64,000 nt of DNA from Anthonomus grandis grandis (GCF_022605725.1 NC_065549.1:29713690-29777689); one strand, 5' to 3'; shown: positions 1 to 13,389, counted from the stretch's first letter. The notes: a model not told the origin generated them from the letters alone. Numbers and translations are program-made.

Positions 1-23
1 TCTTCTCTTTTACTTAAAACAGG

Positions 24-212
24 TTATCCCCCAAACTTTTTCGGGTGTTTATTCTTCCTCCATAGGGTCACCAAAGGAATGTTATATGTTTGAGAAGCCT
101 CGGAATAGGACATCCCATCTCTAATTGCGGCTAGAGCACTTTCTAGGTTGTCATTTGTATAATTCACATATCGCCGTCCGCCAATTTTCTTCTTATTTCT
201 ACTTCTAATTTT
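24..212 (-). pseudogene. Pipsqueak-type HTH domain fragment
   Basis: This frame is open from 212 to a stop at 24-26 (62 codons) and has no in-frame ATG. About 45 residues match the psq-type helix-turn-helix pattern: a basic start, an aromatic-T-x-x-x-L-x-x-A-L-x-A-I stretch, then G-M-S-Y-x-x-A-S, Y-x-I-P and T-L-W-R-K. This DNA-binding fold occurs in BTB-psq transcription factors and at the N terminus of pogo/Tigger transposases. No BTB or DDE domain is visible next to it. A stop (213-215) lies just upstream, with a possible but weak splice acceptor nearby. It could be the end of an exon of a psq-domain gene or a transposon remnant. The domain call is fairly safe. Whether it belongs to a gene is open. 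Confidence 0.55.
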
Positions 213-3200
213 TCAAGTAACCCTAAAAATATAACCAAAAGTTAAAAAAAAAATGTGAAACAATATTTTAAAGCAAAACTGTGATGACATCTTCAAAAAA
301 AACTATTTTTTCCATATAATATTAAAAATTCATGCCTTTGACTGAATTCCAACTTTGGCTCAGAAGTAAAAGTTCTAGAGGTTCACAAAATCAACAATTT
401 TTATTAGATACTTTGACTTACGGCTACGGCACACTAATTCAGAATGGCGCGACAAGTTTTAGCCTAAAAGTAAACATGTACCAAGGTCAAATGCGCGGCA
501 GTGCCTATGCAGCGTGCTCCCGTGCATTTAGGTGATAAATATCCATCCGACCGCGTAACTTTTTTCACTTCACCCTCTGATCAAGTCACCCACTTTGACG
601 GTACCTTCGCCGACAGTTCTGAGACAGTCACTATACTCTGTTTGTTTTTCTTTTTTTGACATAGGAAGCAAATTAAACAATTTAGCAGATTTTAGAGGCC
701 GTTGATCCCTGGCGACCTAAAAGAAGAGAAACACGGTAATACCCAATTTATTGTTGCCATCACCCTGAAATATTTCAGTTCCTGACATTACCAGAAACTG
801 TTACCATATCAAACATGTTTTAAATTATCCTCATACGACCTGATCTCTTATAGGAGTTACATTTGAATCTTTCTTCAATTATATTTACATATCTCTAAAC
901 TTCTAAGAGTTACATTTGATATAGATTACTAGTCTTATATTAAGGACCTGATTTGCCTGTACTTTTAATTATCAAATATCACAAATATATAAGTGTCCGG
1001 GAGAAGACTGTTCACCCTTAAAATCTTGGAAAATAAATTGTTTAGCCAAAAACGGCCAGAAATGTCAAATTTAATATTGAGGGCGACATTTATTGATAGA
1101 AATTGCGTTTCTCTGACGTCATCCCCTCATCTGCTAGACCCCCATCTCAATTTTTTTAAAATCGAATAGGGGTCGAGAGATCCTTGAATTAAAGGTAATT
1201 TTATTCTCTATATGGCCCTATTTTAATTTTTTCATTTTATCAATTCGTTCTCAAAAAATATGAATAAATATGGATAGAAAAAATTAGAGCGCTTGAGACC
1301 ACACGACTGAAGTAAAACTTCTTTATTTCATACACTGACTATGAGAGTAAGAGAGGAAGAAAAATATGTGGGCGCACTGCTCTCTCTTGCTCCTTATTTA
1401 TCAACCGATTTGAAAAATAATCATATCAAATTATTGGGAAAAAGAAATTTCAAGTGGTTGTTCCCAATAATGTAATATTTAAAAAAATTAAGTAAAGTTG
1501 TGCAAGATTTAAGTCATAAAATGTAACAAAAACTATTTTTCCGTGATTACTTGATTAAAAATTAAAACTTTCAATGCATTCATGTCACCCTATGTTAAAA
1601 TTGATAAAAAGTATTTTTTTCTATGAGGATAAAACAAAAAGTAAAAAATACAGTATTATTGTTTTAAGAATATTATTTTTTATCGAAATAGGTAAAAATA
1701 TACCAAGTGTCTAATTTAAAATAAGAAAGTTAGTGTCACTTCCTCTTAAACCGGAAGTGATGGAAAATAATAGAATATGTCAAAAGATGCTCTTATAACT
1801 ATTCTATCGCTATACCAAATTTTAATTGTTTATCTTGAAAAGTAAAAAAGTTATTAGGCGTTTCCTTTTGTCTGTGTCACCCGGTATATCCAAATCTACC
1901 AATTTTGCAAAAAAACTGACCATTTTTCGCCAATTTAGACAAAAGCCGCTAAACTGAAGAAGTACCCCGAAGGATTGTCGCAGAATTTGCGGAAAGTCTT
2001 ATTTGAGGTTTTTTATTTGAAGGCTCCTCCCGAAAAATGTCACCAAGAAACAATCTAAAAAAACTTTGAAAAGAAGGTGCGTAGCAAGGCGCAAGGCAGG
2101 AAAAGCTTAAAAGCCGAAGAAAAATGTATGCAAAGCTTCAAAATCAAAAAACATTTAAGGAAGGGGTGAAAACGAAGATAAAACAACAGGGATGGAGACC
2201 AAAGATGCTAAAAAAAAGAGAAGGCGAGTTAATCGAAGAATACCCGCAGAGGTGGAGAAAACACAGCCAAGGCAGCTAACAATTAATAATAAACACACTT
2301 AGTAAATAATGTTAGTTAAATGCTTGAAATATTGTTTTGATAATTATTATGGTAACCTTTAATTGATGTATTGTTATAGTTCAATGTTTGATATATTTTT
2401 GTAAAGAGTCTCTTATATAAATAAAAAATAAGAAGTTTATATAAATAAAAAAACTATAAAAAATTTGTTGAATGAATTATTGGGGTGGACAAGAAGAGAT
2501 TGGATTGGGGCAGACAATTGGGCTGTGGTGCATCTTGGTCACCTGATGTACTCGGCATGTAACGGCTACTATACTTGGGTTACCGAACAGATGGAGTGGT
2601 CACGTGATCGTTCTGCGCCGGAGGTGTGGCCTAGAGCCTCGATAGGGTTCATGACTTGGGGTTTTATTTAATTTTATTAGTCGAGCGGCTTTAGATCGTT
2701 TTGGTTGAATTTTCTGCTATTCGAATATTTGAAACTTCGCAATATTGAAAAGTTAAGATTGTGTTTATTTTTTTGTTAATTTATTAATTTGTTTGTTAAC
2801 AAATAATAGCTACACATAATAGCCACGTACACCCCCATTGTCACCCCCCAAGAAAAGAGTACGAAAACATTTGACCATTGCTGAAAAGGAAGTGATTATG
2901 AACATATATAAAACGTGATAACGAGCATCCAACATACAACAAAGTGCAAAAAGTCCAGTTTACAGCTGAAGTAGCAGGTAATAAATATTTTTAATATACA
3001 GTGTGTCCCAGGATGAGCGAATTTATACGTGAAAATGACAAAAAATGTTGTGGTTAAAATTTGACCGTTTGGCATCCAGCCCTGCTTGATTAAAAAATAA
3101 AATTTAGCATATTATTATTATTTGTTTACACCCTAAACGTTTGACCTGGCACGATTACTTAAAAGGATTACCTATCCCTTTTCGGTAAACCCCAATATAT

Positions 3201-5202
3201 TAACTTAACTTTGCATAACAAAATACTTAAAAGGGATTATTATATCATTACCTGGCACAACCTCAAAATCGGTTTGGACCCATTTTACAGGCGACCGTAT
3301 TATATTTTAAGAAAAGCTGCCTACAAAGCAAAGCTGTACGGTAAAATAATTTAAAATAAGTAGGCATAATTCTCCTCGTCTAAATCTGCCAAGGTTGCAT
3401 GGATGGGCGAGCCTATATTTCGCGCACATCATTTACTCCATCTGTTCGGTAATCCGACTATAGAGGCTAATAGCTTTGGAAAAGCCACTGGGGCAGTTTT
3501 GTCTGGCTGAGCGCTGGACGATTATTTAAATAATATTGGAGACACGGTAATAAATCTATTTCAAACAGAATGGACCACCTCCCGATCAGTTTAATGATGT
3601 AAGAATATAACTTACTACTTAGTAATAGATATTCTAGTAATAGATTGTTTAACGACAAATGGATTACGAAACGTGTCCCGATTCGTTAGCCATTTAGCTA
3701 GTTAACCATTAGCCGTTAGCTAAGTCACCAGACCTAACCTCTCTCGACTTTTTTTTTGAAGTTCCATAAAGATTGAAATATATTTAAAAAAAATACAGAC
3801 CGAAGGTATTCAAACACATATTAGGCAAATAATTGGATCAATAGATGGAAGACGCGTGCTTAAGTGGACGCAGAAATGTACTGAACAAGATGACGATGTT
3901 TTTGCCCTTTTATTGTAAATTCAGTAGCTTTACTGGATGTTATTTTTATACTTAAAAGCCTTATTTACTATTTTTGATTAGGAAAATTATTATATTAGTA
4001 AAAATATAAAGATATTATTTTTTTTCCGTTTTTACCATTTTAATCAACAGAAAAAATCCCACTAGTTTGTTAATTTAACCGACCCTGTATCTTCAATATT
4101 AACAAAAATGTCAATAGTGCTGACTTAATCGGTGGCACCTTTTATAGCAGAAAAAAGAGCTTTATTTATATCCAGTTTTCTGCCAGATATAGTACTTAGT
4201 TTTATATTCATTGTTGAGAATTTTTTTTTGCATTATTTTCCCTTTAGTGCTAATACATTGGCGTAAAAAAGAGGTTGTCGAATAGCTAATCGAATTTTCT
4301 AAGTTTTAAACTAAACGCAACCCCAGAAAACTGCGTACCCCGGTCGCCGCCAAAAACAGAAAACCGTAATTTTATTATAGCCCAGGCCTGGAATATATTG
4401 CTTGGCGTTTCAAGAAAGTATTTTTTATGCCGGCCACAGTAGAACATTAAATAAATAATTTCTTCAGCATCCTTCATCGCTGTCCGGTGCAGGGTTTAGA
4501 GTAGTAATTTTTCGATATGATCGGTGATAATATGGATATATACGTCATAGTTTCAATTTCTAAAGCAATTACTGTCTGGGAATTTTAAAAAAGGTTAATA
4601 AATCTTTTATGATGAATTGAGGCTAAATTTTTATCTGTAATCATATGGATGTTTTTAGTCAATATTACCAATGGTAAACATATTAATGATTAATATACAG
4701 TTCACTTGTCTAGAATTATTCAAAAGCTAGTAAACTAATACCCAATAAACCAAATGACCATTGACTTAATAAATAATTTATTGATGCTGTTTATTAAATT
4801 GCTCATCTTATTAATCCAGACATCATCTAAAAGAATCGCAATACAAAGATAACGTTAAAAACAAACTTATTACTGATCATCGATACGAAAAGCAATTTTC
4901 TCGTATAAATAAGGAGTTCTCCGATATTAAATAATTTTATAAAATAATAATCTAGTGTTTTCATAACTTGAAGTGCTTGATTACAATATATCATAAAAAT
5001 TTATCGGAAATATGGTTTATTTGGATTTTATTTCAAAAAAAGAATTAGTAAACACATCTTAGTTATTTATTTAAATTTAACATATTTTTATTTGTTTGAG
5101 ATTTTAATGATTGTATCAAGATCAGAATTAATGTGGTTTATGGTAGTTATTCAGAAAGTAAGAAAAACTTATTGAGGGAAGCATGATGATAAACACTAAA
5201 TA
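213..5202. other. AT-rich DNA, no gene seen
   Basis: No convincing coding region. Short open frames at 332-535, 2465-2671 and 3467-3658 match nothing recognised. Two points stand out. An 18 bp word at 2580-2597 recurs inverted at 3438-3455. A stretch near 1710-1740 resembles one near 20087-20107 inside a MITE. The text near 1875-1890 and 3000-3015 resembles the ends of mariner-like elements, but no partner end was found. Confidence 0.5.
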
Positions 5203-5509
5203 CCCAAGTAGCAAAATTACGTCTTGAGGACATCGTTTTTTGTTCTTTTTGGTCTATATTTCGAGCGGACATTAACTCTTGGGTAGTAAATGTAACATCA
5301 TTTTATAAACAATGTAGTTATTTACATATACTTTACCCAGTCGCTTTAGTGTGTGTTTATTGCACAGCAAATATAGTGCAGGTGATCTTGGGTTTAATTC
5401 TCGACATTGTCTCTTCATTTTTTTTTTTAGGTCACAAAAAGTCTGTGACCTAAATGCGACCTAAAAATTACGTCGCTTAACATCATTTGACATCATCTGG
5501 CTACTTGGG
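5203..5509. mobile_element. MITE, TA target duplication, CCCAAGTAGC ends
   Basis: A 307 bp non-coding element. It begins CCCAAGTAGC and ends with the reverse complement GCTACTTGGG, with TA on both sides (5201-5202 and 5510-5511). This suits a stowaway-type Tc1/mariner-derived MITE. Inside is a small hairpin at about 5430-5452 (AGGTCAC paired with GTGACCT). Inverted similarity beyond the first 10 bp is weak, so the call rests on the ends and the TA. Confidence 0.5.
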
Positions 5510-5511
5510 TA

Positions 5512-7221
5512 ACCAGTGCATCTAATATGCCTTCTTGAGAAATACCATTATGTACCGAGAGGCAGTTTAAAAAATTATATCTATTTGAATCTCTTGAGAA
5601 AAATATATTACTATTCTATCAAAACGCAAAGTCGCGGTTCTGGGCCCTTCGACCAAAGGATTGTTACCACCAATTCGCAGATGAAATATAAAAGTTTCAC
5701 GAAATCTGGAGCCGCTATTTTTTAATTATTCTTGTAATAATGAATTGAAATAGAGTCCTTGTAACCCTGATTTTTTACTGGAATTATTTATTAGCAGCAA
5801 AAGATACAATAATATTATTATTAGGAATAATTAATAAAAATTAAAAAAAATATTTTTTTTTCGGGAGGAAAAAGTAAAGTAGTACACAGCAAAGCACAAA
5901 ATGCCATTTACTCTCATGACACTTGTATAAATAAAACAAACAGATAGAAACCATTTCTTAATATAACTATTAAGGATATACATTTTTTCAAGCAAAGGGT
6001 TTAAGGTTTCATCTTTAGTTTGTTTAAAGAAAAAAATAATGTTTAAAAATGCAAAAAAAAAATATTTAGTTAATTATTAAAAATTATCTTCGAAATACTC
6101 TAACATGATATAGTTTCCATTATTATTTTGTCATAGTATTTTTTCACTGTTATACGTGAAATTGAGACAAGTTTTTCCTATTTAATTAGGAAATTCAATT
6201 TTTATTTATATTTGGGATATACAGCATTTTTGTTGGAATAATTCCTATGTTTTTTAGCTGTATGTAGATGTTAAATTTAAACTTTACATTTGTTTTTTAT
6301 ATATAAATAATTTGTTTTTTAAATGCTCGATTAAATTATTCTCTGATTGATTAAATGCAAAACTTCCCTTCGCCGACTCTAAAATAAAGGCCTTTTTGTT
6401 ATATATTTGTTTGTTTATTCTGTGAAAATTCCTGAAAAAATGAATAAGCTTAAATTGCTGTCCCAGTAACCCTTATAAAGGTTTATGGAAAATCTATATC
6501 CTTTGGTTTGGCTTAAATGACTAGCATGTTTTCACACACACAAAGGAAAAAGAGATCTTATCAAATTTACGCTGTGAATAGCAACTTATCTATCTATAAT
6601 ATATAGAAGGTTATTTCAGTAACACAGCACTTGAGTTTCAATTTTCCACTCTATAAACTAATAATTTTAAATGAATGATATTTAAAAATTAAACAGCAAA
6701 AAATAATAACTTACGAATATTACTATTAAAATAAAATTTATATCAAGCTTACCTCCAACGTGACGATATCAAATAGTACTCATCTAATAATAATTCTAGA
6801 TTTTTAGAAATACCTGTTTAGCTCAACTCTATAATCTTAAATATGGAGACATGTGTCGTCTCCCACACCAACTGATTTACAATGTAAATATTAAAAATAC
6901 AAATAGTAAAGAGCCTAATCTATTCAGGCAGAACAAATAGCAATTCTTAAGCGCGCCAAATCCACCAAATCAAACATAATCCAAATTAATCATATATAGA
7001 TGGTTGACAAGTTAAGCTTCTTTATTAAAAAAAAGAAAGCTATTAAGGAGAGTCTCCTTTAAGAATAGCCGTACAATAAAGTGCAAATCAATAAGTTTTT
7101 TTTTTATTTTAATAATTTAACAATAAGCATTGACAATTAATATTACAGATATAATACAAAATACTGTAGATTTGGTGGTTTCTGTGATTTTGTCATTACC
7201 AATTTAATCTTAGACTTAAAC
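5512..7221. other. AT-rich DNA, nothing recognised
   Basis: Very AT-rich sequence. The short open frame at 5516-5725 shows no known motif. No RNA gene or repeat structure was recognised. Confidence 0.5.
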
Positions 7222-8449
7222 CGTTGATTGAATATTTGGGTAAATTCCAGTTCAGAGATCTATTAGAATCTTTGATGTGCCGCAGATGTAGCACTAACTA
7301 GTCCGTGCGCCTTTATCATATTTATTGTCGCATGATAAACATGTTTAAATGGCAAAATTTTATATTGTTTATCTATGAAATCATTTTAAATATACGTAAA
7401 ACCCCATGTTATATACTATTTTTTATTTTTCTTTTGAAAATGTCAGTTTTTAGAGGCAAAGAAATTAATAAATATTACATTAAGGATGTAAAGTGTGTTT
7501 TTTTATAAGTAAAACTTGTGTCTTTTAAACGCATAAAATATAGACAGCTAGATGATTTTTAATGTATAACTTTATTTTAAAAAATATACTTCCACTTTTC
7601 TGCCTACATAATTACTTTTTATCAAAAGAAGTTGGTACTAAATATAGAGATAGGGGGTTTTCATGAGTATATTATTATAATAATATATCATAATATGTAT
7701 TAATTAAAAAAAACAATAATAAAGGACATTGAATATGGCAGCCAAAATCCCCATTAATAATCACCACCAAGGAAAAAATAAATCTCAATACCCAAAAAAA
7801 GGAAATATATAAAATTTGAAGACAAACCAAAACATTTTACACTTTTGTGTCAGAAAGTAAATATTTAACGTCTTAATCCGCAGAATAAATGGGCCTACGT
7901 AATTCGTACCACCTATTCTCTCATCACTTGTTATAAACACCCCACTGATGGCGCTAAAAACTAAACTTATTAAATTAAAATTTTTGGTTAAACTCATTTT
8001 ACGTGCACACATCTTATATTTAAATTAAATATTATCTTGCTATTATCAACTATCCTGAATTTCTAACTTAATAAAGCTAAACCCAAAAATCTCGAATAAT
8101 AAAGTTTTAAATACAAATAAATTTTAAGGCCGGACCTGTGCAACTTTTAACGCTTGAGTGGCTGTGACTTAGGTCAGGAGTCTAACAAAATAGTACGTGG
8201 GCGCATATAGTCAAATTTTACGAATCAATTGTATAAATTCTTAAAAAAAAATGCATAAAACATTTATTTATTTAATGAAATGATTAAATATCGCTTAGAA
8301 TATTACTTTATGACTCTTTCCACATAAAATTTTGCGATTTAAACATGCATGTCATGTGACAATACAAGCAACACCGGCACACGGACTATTCGCAGCACAT
8401 CAAAGATTCTAACAGATCTCTGAACTGAACTATTAATATTCAATCAAGG
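7222..8449. mobile_element. 1.2 kb TIR element, CGTTGATTG ends
   Basis: The left arm (7222 to about 7366) and right arm (about 8321-8449) are inverted copies with roughly three quarters identity over 130-145 bp. The outer end starts CGTTGATTGAATATTTGGG. The same 19 bp form the left end of the 5.9 kb insertion at 27529, so these ends belong to one family. The interior has no transposase; the frames at 7305-7508 and 7785-8012 look like chance. The flanks CTTAAAC and CTTAGAT could be a decayed 7 bp target duplication. The right arm lies inside the duplicated block 8317-8883. Confidence 0.5.
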
Positions 8450-8883
8450 CTTAGATTCTATTCTTCGGATTGAGAAAATTTTTTATGGAACACAACCCCA
8501 ATCTATAAAACCATTTGAACACCAAATTGATGAATTTTTTATTTATAATTGAATATTATATGATTATTATAATTTCTAAGAATAGTTACGGACTATAATA
8601 TCCCCAGATTTCTTTAAGATATCTTATTAAAGGAATCGTTAATATGTCCAATATATTATATCTTTAAGATATCTGTTTAATAGGTTTTGCTATAGACATT
8701 ATTAGGTTTATTAAATATAAATTTTTATTATAGCAATTTTATTAAGAAATATCGTAAAAAAAATATTATTTTTTGATTTGTTTAGATCATTTGCTCATGA
8801 ATAAAGTAATTTTTAACCGGTATTTTTATGCTGACTGATTGACGAGAGAACGAAGAAAATCCGCCAATTAGATACACAAAATA
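8317..8883 (+). repeat. 567 bp near-identical duplicated block, copy 1
   Basis: This block recurs at 11163-11729 in the same orientation, offset 2846 bp. I see one clear mismatch (A to G near 8749). It contains the right arm of the 7222-8449 element plus about 430 bp of non-coding flank. The near identity implies a recent event. Confidence 0.85.
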
Positions 8884-10148
8884 CACTTTTGCTGTTCCGT
8901 GTATGTAGTTTTTCATGTGTATGTAGTTCTCAAATTTGGCCTTACGTAACCAATGGTTTTTCCTTTCGCATGCTGCGATGATTTAGAGTGTTTTGTTTGT
9001 GGTTTATTAGAAGTTATTTTCGACGACGTGGTTTTTAAATTGTGTACTCAAAGGTAAAAGTAAAAATAAAGAGAAGTAATGTGAAGTAATGTGTAAATAA
9101 CTTTATATCGAGAGTCATCAAATACAAGTGAGCAAGCTCTAAAATATAGTTGGTTAAGAAGAAAAGAAAAAATTTGCTGGCATGAATATAAATATGACAC
9201 TTGTGTGTATACTAATATATACTTAGTGTAATTTTTCTATATCTGTTTCTTTTTTAGACTTACAAAATATATTTTTTTTACCTGTGTATCTAGAAAAACT
9301 TTAAACAATGTGTAAATATTTTCTCATTTTAACATGCTGTTCTAATTTGAATGTGAATTTTAAATTTATACAAATGGATACTCTTATAAAGCTTAATAAA
9401 GCTATAAAAAAGACATCTTAAAAGCACTGTAAAAAGGCATCTTAAAGATGTTCGGTTTTGTAACATCCGCACCTTTTTAAAATGTCTTAAAATCATCTTT
9501 TCGAAAATACCAGGCGTCTTAGAAAGGTCTCACATGTTCTGAATAAGATATCTTTTAGATTTTTTTAAAATATCATTGTGCTATATGGGACTTCAAATCT
9601 TTTATGTCAATTATTTCTATAACACATACTAAATAAAGTTCGATGTATGTCCGACGGTGGCTATTATAATTTTTCCTTAAGGCGATTAAATATTATTTAC
9701 CATATAGCGCAACTATCGTGTTATTTTTAAATCAAAATAAACTGCTTAGTGTACCAGCCATGTCAAATAAAGTACGAAGCTGCAATAATTTTACTACAAA
9801 ATATTTTCAAAAGAATGCTCATATTTAAAAAAAAAACAGAAACTAATAATAATACATGTTTGTAAATTTATTCTGTTTTTCTTAGTTTGTTTAATGACAT
9901 GGTATATTTTATACAAATTTTTTGATAAATACATCATAATAGAACAAGAAAATAATGCTGTGTTCTACAAACAAATGCTGTTTTTACAAATGTATAACTT
10001 GGTCTACAATGTAGAATTTTTACCATTCGTCAAGGTGTGAATTAAAACAATGGAAGCACGAAAATAGTCAACTGATTTATTTACACACTACACACTTACA
10101 CTAATAAACACAATCATTTATGACTATTGGAAATATTTGTTTTTACTG
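8884..10148. other. AT-rich DNA, nothing recognised
   Basis: No gene or element recognised. A short sequence with repeated 'catctta' words lies near 9410-9500. Confidence 0.4.
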
Positions 10149-10499
10149 TATTTATTTACTACTATTTATGTCCGGTTTAATTATCGCGCCAATATTCCGA
10201 ACTTCACTACCATCAACTGACTCTTGGTACACTCGGCTCACCACGATTTCGAAAGATTCGTTGACCTTACACGCATCTCCAGAGACGTGCGGTGTGCCAT
10301 TTGTGTCATTCCGGAATGTCGGAGAATGAGGTGGTATTCTCTTAACTTCCACGTTATTCTTCACACAGTCAACACGTGGTTTCAAGTACTTTGTCCTTTC
10401 CAATTCCTCGTATGCCTTTCCTAGATCCTTTTCTACCCCCTGCCGTTGCTGGCTTAACCTATTCACGCCCGTAACCAGACCGGATGATGCCGGATGCAT
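10149..10499 (-). CDS. Unrecognised 115-residue ORF
   Basis: Starting from ATG at 10497-10499, the frame runs about 115 codons to a stop near 10149-10151. It is more GC-rich than its surroundings, unlike nearby chance frames. An N-terminal stretch rich in Q, R, E, K and L (around residues 13-40) could form an amphipathic helix or short coiled coil. The C-terminal half is hydrophilic. No family is recognised. It could be an exon, a retrocopy or an ORF from an unknown transposon. A separate ATG further upstream (about 10541) opens only a short, different frame. Confidence 0.25.
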
Positions 10500-11066
10500 C
10501 GTGGGAGAGGCGACAACGTGCACAAGTGATTTGCCATTGTGAAAGTCTTAATTAATTATTGTGAAATTTTCGATTCGGGAAACAGGGTACACACATATCC
10601 GACGGGTTTTCCCGGATATCCCGAATGAGCTGGCAAATTGCACCGGCTGGAAGCAGAAGCGAAAAACCAAAACAAGCAAGCAAGCAAGGTGGTATTCTTG
10701 GCGTTTCCAATATAGTCACAATATTGAAAAAATCTCTATACCTATACACAAATATGTATCTCGAGATAGCGTTTGCTTTTGGGTTAAGTTTCAATTAATT
10801 TTAAATATAACAACTCATGTAATTTTTAATAATTGTATATTTTTTTCAAATGATTTTAATTTTGATATTCTGACAGTTAAAATAAAACCCCCGTAAAAAA
10901 AAATTCCAAATATTTTGGTATACTTTATTGAAATTCATTAAAATATAATTTCTCAGAAAGAATTTAACTAGTTCAGAAACATTTTATACCATAAGTCTCA
11001 AGCTATTTTCTGTCTAAAAGTATTTTTAAAAACGATATGAAAATTTGAAAAATAGGTTAAATAAGT
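10500..11066. other. No gene recognised
   Basis: Overlapping frames at 10552-10794 (minus) and 10561-10896 (plus) occupy a moderately GC-rich patch, but neither shows a known motif. The remainder is AT-rich. Confidence 0.4.
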
Positions 11067-11165
11067 TTAAGAGTAATCTGATAATCCTATTATAATTTTC
11101 TTTTGGATTTTGATTTAAATTAACTAAATTATTTTATTTCTGTGGAGTTATTTTATAACGAATTT
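11067..11165 (+). repeat. 99 bp direct repeat, left copy
   Basis: Identical by eye to 11775-11873 (offset 708). The pair brackets the second copy of the 567 bp block plus a 45 bp AT-rich filler. It is far too long for an ordinary transposon target duplication. Confidence 0.85.
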
Positions 11166-11729
11166 CCACATAAAATTTTGCGATTTAAACATGCATGTCA
11201 TGTGACAATACAAGCAACACCGGCACACGGACTATTCGCAGCACATCAAAGATTCTAACAGATCTCTGAACTGAACTATTAATATTCAATCAAGGCTTAG
11301 ATTCTATTCTTCGGATTGAGAAAATTTTTTATGGAACACAACCCCAATCTATAAAACCATTTGAACACCAAATTGATGAATTTTTTATTTATAATTGAAT
11401 ATTATATGATTATTATAATTTCTAAGAATAGTTACGGACTATAATATCCCCAGATTTCTTTAAGATATCTTATTAAAGGAATCGTTAATATGTCCAATAT
11501 ATTATATCTTTAAGATATCTGTTTAATAGGTTTTGCTATAGACATTATTAGGTTTATTAAATATAAATTTTTATTATAGCAATTTTATTAAGAAATGTCG
11601 TAAAAAAAATATTATTTTTTGATTTGTTTAGATCATTTGCTCATGAATAAAGTAATTTTTAACCGGTATTTTTATGCTGACTGATTGACGAGAGAACGAA
11701 GAAAATCCGCCAATTAGATACACAAAATA
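11163..11729 (+). repeat. 567 bp duplicated block, copy 2
   Basis: Near-perfect copy of 8317-8883, sitting between the two 99 bp repeats. The sequence from 11730 to 11774 is a 45 bp (TAA/TAG)-rich filler that shares the word 'aagagtaat' with the neighbouring repeat. Confidence 0.85.
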
Positions 11730-11774
11730 AGAGTAATAATAAATTAATAATAAAGTAGTAATAATAATAATAAA

Positions 11775-11873
11775 TTAAGAGTAATCTGATAATCCTATTA
11801 TAATTTTCTTTTGGATTTTGATTTAAATTAACTAAATTATTTTATTTCTGTGGAGTTATTTTATAACGAATTT
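11775..11873 (+). repeat. 99 bp direct repeat, right copy
   Basis: Partner of 11067-11165. Confidence 0.85.
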
Positions 11874-12439
11874 TAAAAAAGATTACACCAAAACATTTTT
11901 AAAATATAAAACTTAATTGTTCCCATTAGGATGTAATTTGAAAAACATTATAAAATTCCAAAAATACATTGGACGCAATTGAATAAGTCAAAACATGTGC
12001 TTTTACTAAATGTTTCCTTTATCTTGGGCCATATGGTGCATAATTATTTTAGTAAACGCCTATTTTGAAAAAAAATATTAAAAATATTAGGTAACCTTTT
12101 TAAACATTCTAACTGTGTCTAACTACTTTGATAATTTCGGTTATAATAAATAGGTTTTATTGGTGAGTCTTTTCGTAAACATATACATGTATGTAACATA
12201 TGTAATGCGTGCATACTTGTGTGCAAAAATGTGTATATAATTGTGGATTAATCAGTAAGTAGATACTGAGGTAAATAAAAAAATAAAGCGAATTAATACT
12301 ACTGTATATTCCTTATTATTTATCTACTTATACATTAGTTTTTTAACAATATGAATAAGGCCTCTCCTGTTAGTTACCAGGCAGCAACAATTTTTCTAAT
12401 ACTACTTACAATATTAAATATAAGCGCTTAAAACATACA
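11874..12439. other. AT-rich DNA, nothing recognised
   Basis: No coding or structural feature seen. Confidence 0.4.
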
Positions 12440-12673
12440 AGACGAGAAAATAGACTCTATGTATTATTACAAGTTTTATTTTTGATTGTATTTTTTTTCA
12501 ACTTGATCATTGTTATGAATAATTACGTATAAAAATATATATTTTTATAGTATGTATACACTTAAGTATATTGTTAAAGTTAAGGCTAATATTTATAACA
12601 ATGATCAAGTTCAAATCAAAAAAATACCATCAAAAATAAAACTTCTAATAAAACATAAAGTCGATTTTCTTGC
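12440..12673. mobile_element. 234 bp MITE-like inverted repeat
   Basis: Left arm (about 12440-12516) and right arm (about 12592-12673) are imperfect inverted copies. Both carry the conserved words 'aagttttatttttgat' and 'aacttgatcattgttat' or their complements. A loop of about 75 bp separates them. No ORF. It is probably a non-autonomous DNA transposon; target duplication not resolved. Confidence 0.5.
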
Positions 12674-13229
12674 ATCATTTATTACTTAGCTTACATCTTT
12701 TCTAGGGTGGTAATACCTCTTTGGAAAACTAATCTTTAATTATAATGTGGACATGCTGAGTCAAAATCTTGGTGTGGCATTCTGAAGTCCGTGTCAATAA
12801 GAGCAATAAAGTTTACATACATTCATTTTATATCATTCTGCTATTAATCCAAATACTTTGATCATTGAATCAGTTTTGTACACAAATAGCAAATATCGGT
12901 TACTTAAATATCGGCAATTACCAATTAAACAAGATTTAATCTATATTATTATGAAAATGTAAATATGTAAATTATTCTCATAATTTTTGTACTATGTTGC
13001 CCTTATTTTGGAGTTTAAATTCATTAGTTAAACTTATTCAGTGATCTACTTCTACATTTAGTTTATTATTTTCACCTATGTAGGCAGTTTTTAGTAGCTG
13101 ATCTTGTTTGAGAGCCCCATTTAGGTTTATTTAAAGTTAATTTAAATTTTCTACTGCTTACACTTGCTTGCTTTGACTGTCAGTATCCTCTTAAAATTAT
13201 TGATCTCCATCGGCAAAAACAAAGTAGGA
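12674..13229. other. AT-rich DNA, nothing recognised
   Basis: No feature recognised. Confidence 0.4.
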
Positions 13230-13345
13230 AATATTAAGCATTTTCAAATTATTCTACGGGTCTTTAAAATGGATCGCGTTTTATACATTTTTAATTACTT
13301 TTGTTGTGTATTTGCAATTCCAGTACCATTGGTGTCAGAAAAAAA
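13230..13345 (+). repeat. Left LTR remnant of Gypsy copy 1
   Basis: The segment around 13236-13290 recurs imperfectly at 14727-14790 (shared words 'caaattatt', 'gtctttaaaa', then 'gttttgttgt' further on). The two flank a gag/pol remnant in the same orientation, as LTRs would. The boundaries are decayed and no clear TG...CA ends were found. Confidence 0.45.
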
Positions 13346-13389
13346 GAATATCTAAAAGCCCAATTAAGTAAATGCCTTTAATAAGAAGT

